Below are positions 1 to 8,171 of a stretch of 12,828 bases of DNA, piece after piece. Under the pieces are notes generated by a model, which worked only from the letters and a program-made list of their open reading frames with translations, was not told where the DNA came from and searched no databases. The position numbers and the translations under genes were made by a program. Source of the stretch: Theodoxus fluviatilis (lineage: Eukaryota > Mollusca > Gastropoda > Cycloneritida > Neritidae). Position 1 is the stretch's first letter. Each line of letters opens with the position of its first letter. The stretch covers positions 1-12,828 of the forward strand of contig JAWQFJ010026653.1 of the NCBI GenBank assembly GCA_034096865.1, in the 5' to 3' direction.

Positions 1-173
1 CCACACACTACACAACACATGGACTCCATGTGATTGGGTGAATTGCATTATTTAAATGTATAAAAGTCCAAAGATTTAAATCTTCATGGCTTTTTGATTA
101 GCATACATGTAGACTGTAACATCTCTGATATTTGGCTTTTGTGTTATCACATACTTTATCTGTGAAATTGCAG

Positions 174-310
174 TGGACTGCAGTGTGGTGTATGCACCCA
201 TGACAGTGTTGGACAGGAAGTTGATAGTGATCCTGGCCTGGATCCAGACCTACACACCACACAACACAGGGAGACAGTCACAAACACGCGATGCGGCAAT
301 TTACGTGTAA
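174..310 (+). CDS. possible 3'-terminal exon, unassigned protein
   Basis: An AG acceptor at 172-173 follows a weakly pyrimidine-rich stretch. From 176 one frame stays open for 44 codons and ends in TAA at 308-310. It starts DCSVVYAPMTVLDRKL and continues with IVILAWIQTYTPHN. The exon would enter with two bases of a split codon. Third positions are mixed and fairly GC-rich, unlike the AT-rich flanks, which hints at coding. I do not recognise the family. No polyadenylation signal is obvious just downstream, and any upstream exons lie outside the window. It could also be a chance open frame of this modest length or a fragment of a mobile element. Confidence 0.3.
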
Positions 311-416
311 ACACCTGTTAACCAGGGATTACGTATCACAACACCTGAATGATTTGCTGTGTATTTGCGGGTAGAAACATATCACAACAACGCTGTTTCA
401 TTGAGCACTGTATAAG

Positions 417-566
417 GCAAATGTACAACAATGCCGCGTGATTGTGTCGACATTCAGCTAGTTCGCTGGGCGATTGCAGGCTTTTAACCAGCGAAGGCAA
501 CGATCTAGATGGTACATATACTTTCCCGGTTTCACAAATGGAATGAATTTGACGCCAACACAGCGT
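417..566 (+). repeat. dispersed 150-bp repeat, uninterrupted copy
   Basis: This stretch runs from GCAAATGTACAACA to GCCAACACAGCGT and reappears, with a few substitutions, as two blocks at 10305-10407 and 11547-11593. Here it is continuous across TACATAT at 513-519, where the second copy carries a 1.1-kb insertion. This copy therefore acts as the empty-site reference. Nothing in it is recognisable as protein coding. It is probably a piece of a larger mobile element, because homology stops abruptly at both ends. Confidence 0.8.
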
Positions 567-714
567 TCAGGGTATCTACTATCCGCTTTACATAGTCCCC
601 AAGCACAGCTCTTGTTGCTCGGCATTATGAAAGATTCGCGGGAAGCTGCACCGAAAACAAGGGAAGTAACTCCCAGAGCCTCGATATGTGGATATGGTCT
701 ATTCGTAACAACCA

Positions 715-746
715 CCCCCCCCCCCCCCCCCCCACCCCCACCCCCC
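715..746 (+). repeat. poly-C tract with two A interruptions
   Basis: There are 19 C in a row at 715-733, then 5 C and 6 C separated by single A. The tract lies next to the truncated end of the retroelement pol region. On the minus strand it is a G-quadruplex-capable tract. Its exact length is uncertain, because long C runs are assembled poorly. Confidence 0.9.
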
Positions 747-867
747 ATCAAGCCGAACAAGTTCCTGCAATTTCTGTAGCTTCATTCCGGTAAAATCCGG
801 GACACCATATCCGCCTGCGAATTCCAGCATCCCTCACTCGGTAGGAGATGGACCCTCCGTCAAATAC

Positions 868-1282
868 AGTGAATTGCGACCCTAAGTCTGGCAGCATTTC
901 CTCGGGCATCCCTGTGCGGGAAAAAACGTACACCAGTGCTTCTGCCCCGGTCTCCGTCTCAAGCGAGCGCAGCGCCACGGCCCCCGGACAGCGCGCCGCC
1001 ACCTCAACCAAAATGAGGACACTCATGTCTCCCCTGGACGAAGGAGAAGTCAATGGGCCCACAATATCCACGGGACCACCACTTGACAACTCATCGAGCC
1101 ATGAGACTGGTGAGTCGATTGTCGGGACACGAGATCGTCTCCGATCTGCAAAGACACGGTAATTCGAGATCCCTCCTCTCGATGCTGGTCTTTGGCCTTC
1201 TGGAAGCATGAGTTCCAATGCCTGACCCTCTGAGGGGTGATGTCTAATTGAGGACATTTTGCCGTAAGTAGAGGAGGAAAGG
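868..1282 (-). pseudogene. integrase, linker plus catalytic core, truncated
   Basis: Two frames are needed. From about 1282 a linker frame reads LTAKCPQLDITPQRV and continues to about 1180. A second frame then carries YRVFADRRRSRVPTIDSPV and the rve core. The first catalytic Asp is in VDIVGPL (codon near 1068) and the second in LPDLGSQFT (codon near 888), with 59 residues between them, a usual Gypsy spacing. Core features such as VLILVEVAARCPGAVAL and EALVYVFSRTGMPEE fit the family well. The N-terminal H2C2 zinc finger, normally about 60 residues before the core, is absent: the sequence goes straight from the VFADRR segment to the VPTIDSPV segment. Similarity ends after GSQFT at about 868, so the third catalytic residue (Glu) and the C-terminal domain are missing. 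The open frame runs on to a stop near 748 without convincing integrase character. Confidence 0.8.
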
Positions 1283-1879
1283 TGTCACCTCAGCCTGAGC
1301 CTGTGCCCTCGTCTGCACAGCCCCCACCATCTCCGTGCATTGGAACTGAGCTCCCGGAATCCTACCCAGAATGACGTCATACACGGGATTATCGATGACG
1401 CAAGCATCAACCTCTCTCTTGAACACCGGAGTATCCGATCTGACCCGTGCGACTGGTAGCTCGACAATATCACCTGCGAACTGTCGACAACGCAGCACGC
1501 GAGCCGTGATTAGATCCGGAGTAAGGAAAGATCGACGCACCCCTACAGTCGAGCACCCCGAGTCAAGCATCACCTGCACCGGTCGTCCGTTCAACTGACC
1601 CGAGCAGATTTGCAACGAGCTGGGCACGTCATGCTCCAACGCCCTAGCACAGCTAACATCAGGCAGCTGTCCCCGACTGCCAGACGAAGCAAATTCCCGG
1701 GAGTCTCCACACGGCACCACGACACAAGATGCCGAAAACTGGCCCCCTGGGGCGGGTTTCGTCGGACACGCCTGAATCTTATGGCCCGCCTCTCCGCAGT
1801 ACCAACACGTGACTTCCCTATCTGGAGGCTGAGATCGCTCAGTGTCCGTACGCCCTCCCCTGTAGAGCCCTCTGCGGGG
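1283..1879 (-). pseudogene. gag nucleocapsid CCHC knuckle and aspartic protease
   Basis: One minus-strand frame opens at 1879, just after a TGA at 1882-1880, and closes at 1244. It begins with a basic stretch (PRRGLYRGGRTD). A perfect CX2CX4HX4C zinc knuckle, CWYCGEAGHKIQAC, follows at 1807-1766. The retropepsin-type protease has its active-site triad DSG in VMLDSGCSTVGV (Asp codon 1564-1562) and the C-terminal signature DVILGRIPGA, followed by AVQTRAQA at 1321-1298. Zinc knuckles bind the element's RNA in the particle, and the protease cuts the Gag-Pol precursor. The frame is shifted relative to the gag core upstream. The last residues before the stop at 1244 are out-of-frame readthrough, because the linker continues in another frame from about 1282. 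Both domains look intact in themselves. Confidence 0.87.
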
Positions 1880-2884
1880 TCATTGGCGAAAACAGCTCGA
1901 CCCCTCTGTACCCATTGGGAGTTTGGTCGCGAAAACCCAGGTGCCTCAACGGGTGAAGCAACCCTCGCTGACCACACATCAGCTGAAGCCTTGGCAGACA
2001 TGGACTGAGAGGGATGAGCCTCTCGGTACCTTTCAGCATCGGCTACCATGTCTTGCACCGACCCGTGATCTCGCTCCTTCAAGAAAGTGACCAAACTGGC
2101 CGAGCAAGAAGCGAGAATCTGCTCCCTCAAGACCAGATTGATGAAGCCTTCGAAGGTTTTCTCGGCCCGCGACAGGTCTATCCACCTATCCAGGAGATGC
2201 CTCAAATGACTTAGATAAGTCAGCATACTTTCGCCCTGCTGAGGCTTCAAGGCACGGAAGCGAGACCGGTAACCCTCTGCGGAGCACTGAAAGCTACGCA
2301 ACAACGCTTTTTTGAGCTCGTCGTAGGAGAGCGACTCTCGCAACGATAGCTCATGGTAGGTGTTGAGAGCTTTGCCCTTTAAAAGAGAGGGAAGCAGCGT
2401 AGCCCAATGCCGTCTATCCCATCCCACTTTATCCGCATACTTCTCAAAACGGTAGAGATAGCTATCCATCTCGTCCGTTTTGTCATCAAAGTACTGCAAT
2501 TTTGGACTTGCCGCAATTTGTTTTGAGGAGTGGAGGCAACATCCTTGCCCACTCTTAGTTTCTCCAATTCAAACTGCCTCTCTCGTTCTTTCTCCTTCTG
2601 CTCACGTTCTTTCTCACGCTCTTGCCTCTCTCGTTCTTTCTCGCGCTCTTCCCGCTCACGTTCTTTCTCGCGCTCTTCCCGCTCTCGTTCTCTCTCGCGC
2701 TCTTCCCGCTCTACCCGTTCTTTCTCTTCCTCTCCCTCTCTCTATGTATCTCTTCTCTCACTTGTTCTTGCACATATCTAGTCATTTCCAGACCTCCCAA
2801 TCCCAAACTTTCAGCTTCCAACTTGTACGCATAAAATGGGTCAACCCGACCCACTGGGTCAACCTTGGTTGGCTTTTCTTCCAT
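1880..2884 (-). pseudogene. retrotransposon gag, three frames
   Basis: The likely start is ATG at 2884-2882 (MEEKPTKVDPVGRVDPFYAY, then LGLGGLEMTRYVQEQ). This frame ends in TAG at 2713-2711. A second frame, open from 2741, encodes an Arg/Glu/Lys-rich stretch of about 55 residues (repeats of REREEREKE), then QFELEKLRVGKDVA, probably a coiled coil. A third frame takes over near 2520 with ASPKLQYFDDKTDEMDSYLY and carries the gag core: RFEKYADKVGWDRRHWATLL, LLKGKALNTYHEL, FRALKPQQGESMLTYLSHL and LDRWIDLSRAEKTFEGF. These match the LTR-retrotransposon Gag fold of Gypsy elements. It stays in frame to about 1880, after which the knuckle is in another frame. No stop codon interrupts a domain within its own frame, so decay is mainly by small indels. 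Confidence 0.87.
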
Positions 2885-3164
2885 GTCAAATTATCACAAT
2901 ATAATCTAAAGTATTTAATGCTACACTAAACCTCTTCAGTGCACAAACCCATGCAAATTCCCTTCACAATTCAGATTTGAAACGCAAACATAACAGCGCG
3001 CAAATGGCCAATTCAAAAAACAAAACAAAACAAAAACAACCAAAGAAAAAACAAGGAAGGTACACACGCAGAACAATTCAAGCATGCAAGTTGTCGGAGC
3101 CACCAACTCAAAACATGAAAAATACAGCTTGCAGATCGTCCGAGACGAAAGTTCACTTATGACA
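2885..3164 (-). other. probable retroelement 5' leader, unassigned
   Basis: This is AT-rich sequence between the gag start and the minisatellite, with an A/C-rich simple stretch near 3005-3055. I see no open frame with family resemblance on either strand. It is read as leader because it lies immediately upstream of gag. Confidence 0.4.
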
Positions 3165-3800
3165 CATTTCCGAGTATGCGATTGTGAAATCAACTGAACA
3201 GATAAGAAAATCACTTCCTCAAGAGCATACACATTCAAAATATTATCGCCCAATCCAAACCATGCAACTGTGAACTCACTGAGCCAAGCGGAAAATCAAA
3301 TAAATCAGAGTGCACATCATATCAATCACAATTCACAGCATTCACTGAGCATAGCAAGCAAAAAATCAAATCATCCCCGAGCATATAATATTAGCCACAA
3401 AATTACCCCCACAATCCAACGCATGCAACTGTGAACTTTCTGAACAAAGCAAAGAATCAATCAATCACGGAGCACATAATATCAATCCAAATTATCACCC
3501 AATCCAAAGCATGCAACTGAAATCTCTGAGCAAATCAGAAAATTAAATAAATCACAGAGCACAAGATATCAACAACAACAAAATTATCCCACACTCCAAA
3601 GCATGTAACTGAAATCTCCGAGCAAATAAGAAAATCAATCAAATCACAGAGCACATACTATCAACCAAAAACCATCACACAATACAAAGCATACACATGT
3701 GAAATCACTGAGCAAATCAGGAATCAACTAAATCACATAATATCAATCACAAAATTAGCACACAATCCAAAGCATGCACTGTGAACTCAAAATCAAATTC
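3165..3800 (+). repeat. minisatellite, about 7-8 diverged units of ~80-92 bp
   Basis: The unit contains AATCCAAAGCATGCAACTG, then GAAATC-CTGAGCAAA-AGAAAATCAA, then AATCACAGAGCACATAATATCAA. The anchor AATCC-AA-GCATG or a variant occurs at 3252, 3413, 3501, 3593, 3681 and 3764. The 161-bp first gap holds a unit that lost its anchor. A further degenerate unit precedes 3252. The array sits upstream of gag on the minus strand, so it may be a tandem array in the 5' untranslated leader of the element, a known habit of some LTR elements. It could also be an independent array. Confidence 0.85.
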
Positions 3801-3918
3801 GCACGCCGAGCATACAGATCACAAGATTGGCCCGCGCCAAACCTAAAATCCAATCAACTTGATCTTATATACACAACACAGGCAAATTCAGGTACTCACA
3901 CAGCACGTGAAGTAGGCA

Positions 3919-3937
3919 GGCTCGCCAGTTGTTACGG
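3919..3937 (-). other. tentative primer-binding site and 5' LTR edge
   Basis: On the minus strand CCGTAACA (3937-3930) is followed after two bases by TGGCGAGCC (3927-3919). An LTR ending in CA, a short gap and a TGG-starting primer-binding site is the expected arrangement, and the site is upstream of gag. Against it: no second LTR exists to compare with, I cannot name the matching tRNA, and a TATATAAG on the same strand lies on the gag side (3871-3864), which would be odd if it were the LTR promoter. Confidence 0.25.
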
Positions 3938-4099
3938 ACCGGCTAACTGGGCCTCAGGTTAGCCTAGCCTGCACAAATGAAAATAAACAAGGAACAACAC
4001 GAACACCAGCACAGATGTATGACACAGTGTATTAGGCACACACAAACGCCATCTTCCACCAGCTCCGGGTGTGGACCCGGGGTCACAGGAGCTAACGTG

Positions 4100-4168
4100 C
4101 GGCCCCCGCCGACACTCGGTCTACAGACTCTCAAGCTGAAGCGCTCAAGCGGCCCCCCGCCGACACTC
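4100..4168 (+). repeat. GC-rich imperfect duplication, ~50-bp period
   Basis: GCGGCCCCCGCCGACACTC at 4100-4118 recurs, with one extra C, at 4149-4168. It sits in an unusually GC-rich island (about 4060-4240) within AT-rich flanks. If the tentative LTR is real, this island would be inside it. A 98-codon minus frame and an 88-codon plus frame cross it, but neither has recognisable domains. Confidence 0.5.
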
Positions 4169-4308
4169 TCCACATCGGCCCCTGTCGGTAGAGCTCCTAG
4201 CCTCCGCTTTCGTCTCCACACCCGCTGTACCAACGGACCCTGAAAATAACACAAACTCACTCATCCGTTCCTTCAGCAAAGCAAGCAATCAACTCGATCA
4301 CAGTCAAT

Positions 4309-4327
4309 CACACACACACACACACAC
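4309..4327 (+). repeat. short CA microsatellite
   Basis: About nine CA units in a row. Confidence 0.85.
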
Positions 4328-5172
4328 GAGACAAGCTAGCACAGTGACACACTCTTCGACAGACAGAAAAGGAGTGAAAGTATACATGAAGATGAATCCA
4401 TCTTCATACAAAGACCCTCACCAAATGAAAATCTTACTAGAGGCACCTTTCAAAATGTTAGGAAAGCCCGATGAAAACAAAATAGCATCATTCTCTTCAA
4501 GTCAATGATTTCGATTGTGGCAGCCATGTCTGTTCCATGTGAACAGTTCCAGGGAAAATAGAAGTGAAAACTAGCTATAAGGCGGAAAGCCTACGCGGGC
4601 ATTCCAATGGCTGGTGGATGGAAGGGCAAAATGGACAAGGGGAAAAACTCAGTGACAGACAACAGAACCTGGAGGCACATGACAGCTTGCAGGAAATGAC
4701 GGCTGTCTGTCAGATTAATCTTATTGGACGTGACAGTCATTGTCGACCTGAAAGAATGACGAGAAAATCAGCAGAATCGTCATTGTATGCAAGAAGATAA
4801 ACATTGATTTCTGTATTAACCCTGTAACCTTCTCCAATATGTCTCTTTGCTTCAAACTTCGCTACTGGGACATGCTGCTGCTGTCATGATAATTAGCTTT
4901 CCCTTATGTCAATGGAGACTCGATTTCAGACACTGTGGCGTGATGCGTACCGTAATCCCTACACACTCGTCGTCCTCGTTTGTCCGTTACGGAACTCTTA
5001 TACAGTCATTGAGGGAAGAGACAATTCAAACATAACACAGCGATCAATAATGCGAGAAGGTCGAAAATCGAGCGTACTCTGCTCTTGCAAGGACTTCAAT
5101 CAACAGCTGTCTGAAAATTAGTGGACTGAAGCCCATTGAACATGCATTCACACATACACAATAACGCGCGCA
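4328..5172 (+). other. unassigned stretch with one perfect hairpin
   Basis: There is no convincing gene. A 78-codon plus frame at 4564-4800 has no family resemblance and ordinary composition, so I treat it as chance. ATGAAGATG (4386-4394) and CATCTTCAT (4399-4407) form a perfect 9-bp stem with loop AATC. A minus-strand TATAAGAG near 4995-5005 and TGTTATG at 5037 could belong to an LTR start, but this is unproven. Confidence 0.4.
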
Positions 5173-5229
<57 letters not shown>

Positions 5230-5295
5230 GCAAACACAAACACGCACGCACACATACACACACAAACAAAGACACGCAAACACACACACACACGC

Positions 5296-5330
<35 letters not shown>

Positions 5331-5469
5331 GACACGCAAACACACACACACAAACAAAGACACGCAAACACACACACACACACGCAAACACACACACACA
5401 CACACACACAAAGACACGCAAACACACACACACACACACACGCAAACACACACACACACACACACACAC
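5173..5469 (+). repeat. compound CA microsatellite (~300 bp)
   Basis: The array is mostly (CA)n broken by GCAAAC and AAGACACGCAAAC interruptions. The segment AAAGACACGCAAAC recurs at about 5268, 5328, 5356 and 5410, so there is a higher-order layer on top of the dinucleotide. All long frames across it (His/Thr-rich on plus, Cys/Val-rich on minus) are artefacts of the repeat. Confidence 0.95.
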
Positions 5470-5817
5470 CTCTATCATGCGAGCACTCACACATGTCTAC
5501 ACAGAGATGCACATGCAGGTATTTTTGCAATCATATCACACTCACAAACAAGCTCAATTCACCAGCGCGTCAGCTTATGCTAACACGTTGTGTTACGCCA
5601 GAGATAGAGAATCAAATCTCTGGTGTGTACCCGAATGGGGCGCACACAAACAAACTAAAGACTTTCCGTGTGTTTTTTTACAATGCTTGCTAGACCGATA
5701 AAGCCTGGAATGGAGTAAGAGTAAGTAAGTTCCATTTATGTTCGTCTTGGAAACTATCCTTGATGCCATAAAATCAATCATCCAAATCACGTGTATGAGA
5801 ATACACTTTGTCTTGCA
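5470..5817 (+). other. unassigned stretch
   Basis: I see no gene, RNA or mobile element that I can support. The region contains GTAAG-type short repeats near 5715-5730. Confidence 0.4.
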
Positions 5818-6035
5818 GGTACACGAGGCGCTATCCCGCCGCCTACCTCCCGTATTCCAACAACTCGTCCCACAGGTATACGCATTCACGCGGCTTTGGC
5901 TTTTAATGCACGATTCTTCCCTAAAACCGCCATTTAGTCCCTCAGGTATACGCATCTTCTGTGGCTTTCTATGTACGTTTCTTCCCTGTAAATCCCCAGT
6001 TCGTCCCTATGGCATGCACCGCCGTTTGCGTCTGG
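5818..6035 (+). repeat. diverged tandem repeat, ~54-71-bp units
   Basis: CAGGTACACGAG (5818), CAGGTATACGCATT (5872), CAGGTATACGCATC (5943) and a degenerate TGGCATGCACC (6010) each start a unit. Units also share GGCTTT and TTCTTCCCT segments and end with GTCCC-like text. A 170-codon plus frame (5738-6250) crosses it without recognisable domains, and I do not call it a gene. Confidence 0.5.
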
Positions 6036-6933
6036 GTTTCTCTACACGCGCATTTCTATGTGTAGTCGCAGTCTCCCCAGTTCTCCATCACATACACTGT
6101 CGCCAACATCCGGCTTCGTCCGCGCGTTTCTTTCCGCATATTCCCACCGTTCATAACCCACGTGCGGGCAGTCGTGAGTGCCTCGTTTTCCTTTTTAATT
6201 TATGGAAAGGACTCCCGCCAATCAAACCTTACGTAAACAATGCGTTATGACCTTACATGGTCCTTGTCTACAGGTATTTGCATTATTCTTGACGCGGCCT
6301 TGCATGTTTATTCGCACGCCAAGGGGATACAGATTTCCAACCTCGTCGCTCCTCTTGCTGATGTCGTATTTTTCATTGTGTTGCTCTAATATCGTTGATT
6401 TTCTAGCATCCAAAAAGCTTGTCATTTATCTTTGATGAAGACGTCGGCTAAACAATTGTACAGCAAATTGTGGGATGGTAGCATTACAAATATTTCAAAT
6501 TCTAGGCATGTACAATTAACGCCTAGCTGGTTTCAGCCGACTGTGACACTCCTAGAGACACAGTAACCTTATGTGAACAACCCTTGCGTTCGATTTCAAG
6601 CTAATTCGAAGCCCATGTAATAGCCACGACCAAACCAAACGTTCCACTTATCACCGTATGAGGTCTCCAGAAGTCCTAAGTTGTGGAATATACAAGTACT
6701 TGCTTTAGTTCATATAAAAGGCCAGGCAGCTGTGGTTTTGAAGCAAACACGACAGTTTCAAAAGGCTTAACAAACTCATCCATCCTTTCACGATGATGGA
6801 AATTTTGGCACAAGGAGTACCCTTTTTTTTAAACGGTGGGTTCTATGGTAATTTACATAATGACTAATTTTGGCAAACCTTCACTTTTTTTAATTGAATC
6901 TCAGTGTGGTCCCCTCCCTCATCTCCCCCTCTG
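6036..6933 (+). other. unassigned stretch
   Basis: I see no gene with support. The stretch is AT-rich, with short chance frames on both strands. Confidence 0.4.
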
Positions 6934-6948
6934 CCCCCCCCCCCCCCC
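6934..6948 (+). repeat. poly-C run of 15
   Basis: Fifteen C in a row inside a pyrimidine-rich segment (6908-6970). The segment is G-rich on the minus strand. Confidence 0.9.
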
Positions 6949-7350
6949 GTCTCCCCCTTTTCTTCCCCCCGTGAGACTGCTCTGTCAAAACACATTTCTT
7001 CTGAATTCTCGGCATTTTGCATTCTGGGGCGTTGTCGAGTCTGTGAGTGAGAGACTTGCTGGTGTTGAAACGGAAGTCCTCGCCAAGCGTTCATGCATGA
7101 CATAAATTACTGATGCTTTTCCATCGTACATCCCCATGTTTCTTCAAATATCCTAATTACTCCCAATGCACTCCACCTTGACAAAATTCAACATCATGCC
7201 CAATGTATTGGGTAGAATCCCATTCGTTCATTTATTCTTTCTTTCCTTCTTTGCACCTGCCTCCATCATTCCACAACGTTTTCATCCAGCTTGCTTTTTC
7301 ACTCTATCTTGTAATGCCCATGCACCTTCATGTCATTGTATTTGTCACAG

Positions 7351-7528
7351 GCGAGCTTCACATTGCCGGGAATTTTGAGTTTTCCTCGGTGACTGTTCAA
7401 TTCGACAAGAACAGATGGGAGTACTGCCACTTTTCCTTCAATGATAATTGCAACATCCCCCAGGGACTCAACTGCATCTTTGCTTATTCCTACTCAACTC
7501 TTTTAACAATGCGCGTTTTATATATTAG
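7351..7528 (+). CDS. possible internal exon, unassigned protein
   Basis: CACAG at 7346-7350 makes a good 3' splice site after a T-rich tract, and AG/GTGAAA at 7528/7529 is a plausible donor. Between them one frame reads GELHIAGNFEFSSVTVQF, then KNRWEYCHFSFNDNCN and IPQGLNCIFAYS. Its composition (Cys spaced as in an extracellular protein, balanced codons, few rare ones) looks coding. The same frame meets TGA at 7530, so the exon must end by splicing or the protein ends here. The last 12 codons are AT-rich and may be beyond the true exon end. I do not recognise the family. Confidence 0.33.
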
Positions 7529-7710
7529 GTGAAAAAGGCTCTTCAGCATGTGCGGAAGTGCGCGTAGGGGAGAAAAAAGATGCAATGAAAACTACACACA
7601 GACTGCATACTTTTGCTGTGTCTCAATGGGCTTGTTAATTAAGGAGAATGAGTGCTCGCAAACGCTTACTTTGCTCGCTTCCTGAATAAGCCTTCTTGAG
7701 GCTGCTAGTC

Positions 7711-7729
7711 TAGTAGTAGTAGTAGTAGT

Positions 7730-7768
<39 letters not shown>
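7711..7768 (+). repeat. compound TAG/CAG trinucleotide array
   Basis: About six TAG units switch to about thirteen CAG units. The minus frame across it encodes a run of Leu and is a repeat artefact. Confidence 0.95.
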
Positions 7769-7769
<1 letters not shown>

Positions 7770-7780
7770 ATTCTAGTTCA

Positions 7781-7815
7781 CTAGAGGCTTCGCCTACCGG
7801 CGAAAGTGTCTCTAG
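7781..7815 (+). other. two-part hairpin next to the CAG array
   Basis: Inner stem TTCGCC/GGCGAA with loop TACC (7789-7804). Outer stem CTAGAG (7781-7786) and CTCTAG (7810-7815). No role is known. Confidence 0.5.
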
Positions 7816-8151
7816 CACAGTTGACATCACGTGATGGAAGATTTTCGTCCGAATTATGCAAATGCAGGTCACACTAGAGGCTAGTGGGATAGCCGATCTG
7901 CTCCCTGACATGCGCCGTTAAAGTAGTTCCAAGACTTATTTAGCATAAAACTCTTAACTTACTCTTGTTGAGGCAATAAACAAGCATTTATTCGATAACA
8001 TAAACTGTTTGTGTTGAAATGGAAACAAGTTTTGACATCTGAACGATTTCTGTAAAACGTGGAGAGAAAAATAGAATCAGAACGAACTATATTTGGCGCA
8101 GTGCTGTAATGCGAAGGGTCAAGTCTATTACGCATTCATTGCGAACTGAGC

Positions 8152-8171
8152 CAGAGTCAATTCTGACTCTG
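8152..8171 (+). other. perfect 8-bp hairpin
   Basis: CAGAGTCA, loop ATTC, TGACTCTG. It could fold in RNA, but nothing links it to a gene. Confidence 0.5.

Larger units (their letters stand above)
868..2884 (-). mobile_element. decayed Ty3/Gypsy element, Gmr1-like domain order (gag-PR-IN)
   Basis: Read on the minus strand, the order is: Arg/Glu-rich gag N-terminus, gag core, CCHC zinc knuckle, aspartic protease (DSGCST), short linker, integrase core (two catalytic Asp). No reverse transcriptase or RNase H lies between protease and integrase, where ordinary Gypsy elements carry about 2 kb of it. That order matches Gmr1-like Ty3/Gypsy elements, in which integrase precedes reverse transcriptase. 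The linker after the protease contains AVQTRAQA, which I recall between protease and integrase in such elements. Everything downstream of the second integrase Asp is gone. Five frame changes make the copy non-functional. A deletion of RT/RNase H from an ordinary element is the alternative, and it is less economical. No pair of LTRs was found, so the outer limits are unknown. Confidence 0.82.

Noticed and set aside
1880..1882. Programmed -1 frameshift between gag and protease
   Set aside because: The zinc knuckle, normally part of gag, is already in the shifted frame, no canonical slippery heptamer is present, and four other similar frame changes point to decay or sequence error.
2480..2929. 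Plus-strand Ser/Arg- or Leu-rich frames opposite gag
   Set aside because: They are the antisense of the Arg/Glu repeat in gag. The minus strand carries the family motifs.
3165..3800. CRISPR array
   Set aside because: The repeats are long, diverged and contiguous, with no unique spacers of constant length, and the DNA is eukaryotic.
5136..5693. Long frames across the CA array (His/Thr-rich plus, Cys/Val-rich minus)
   Set aside because: Open frames come from the dinucleotide repeat, which has no stop codons in several frames.
7705..7911. Minus-strand poly-Leu protein
   Set aside because: It is a product of the CAG/TAG trinucleotide array only.
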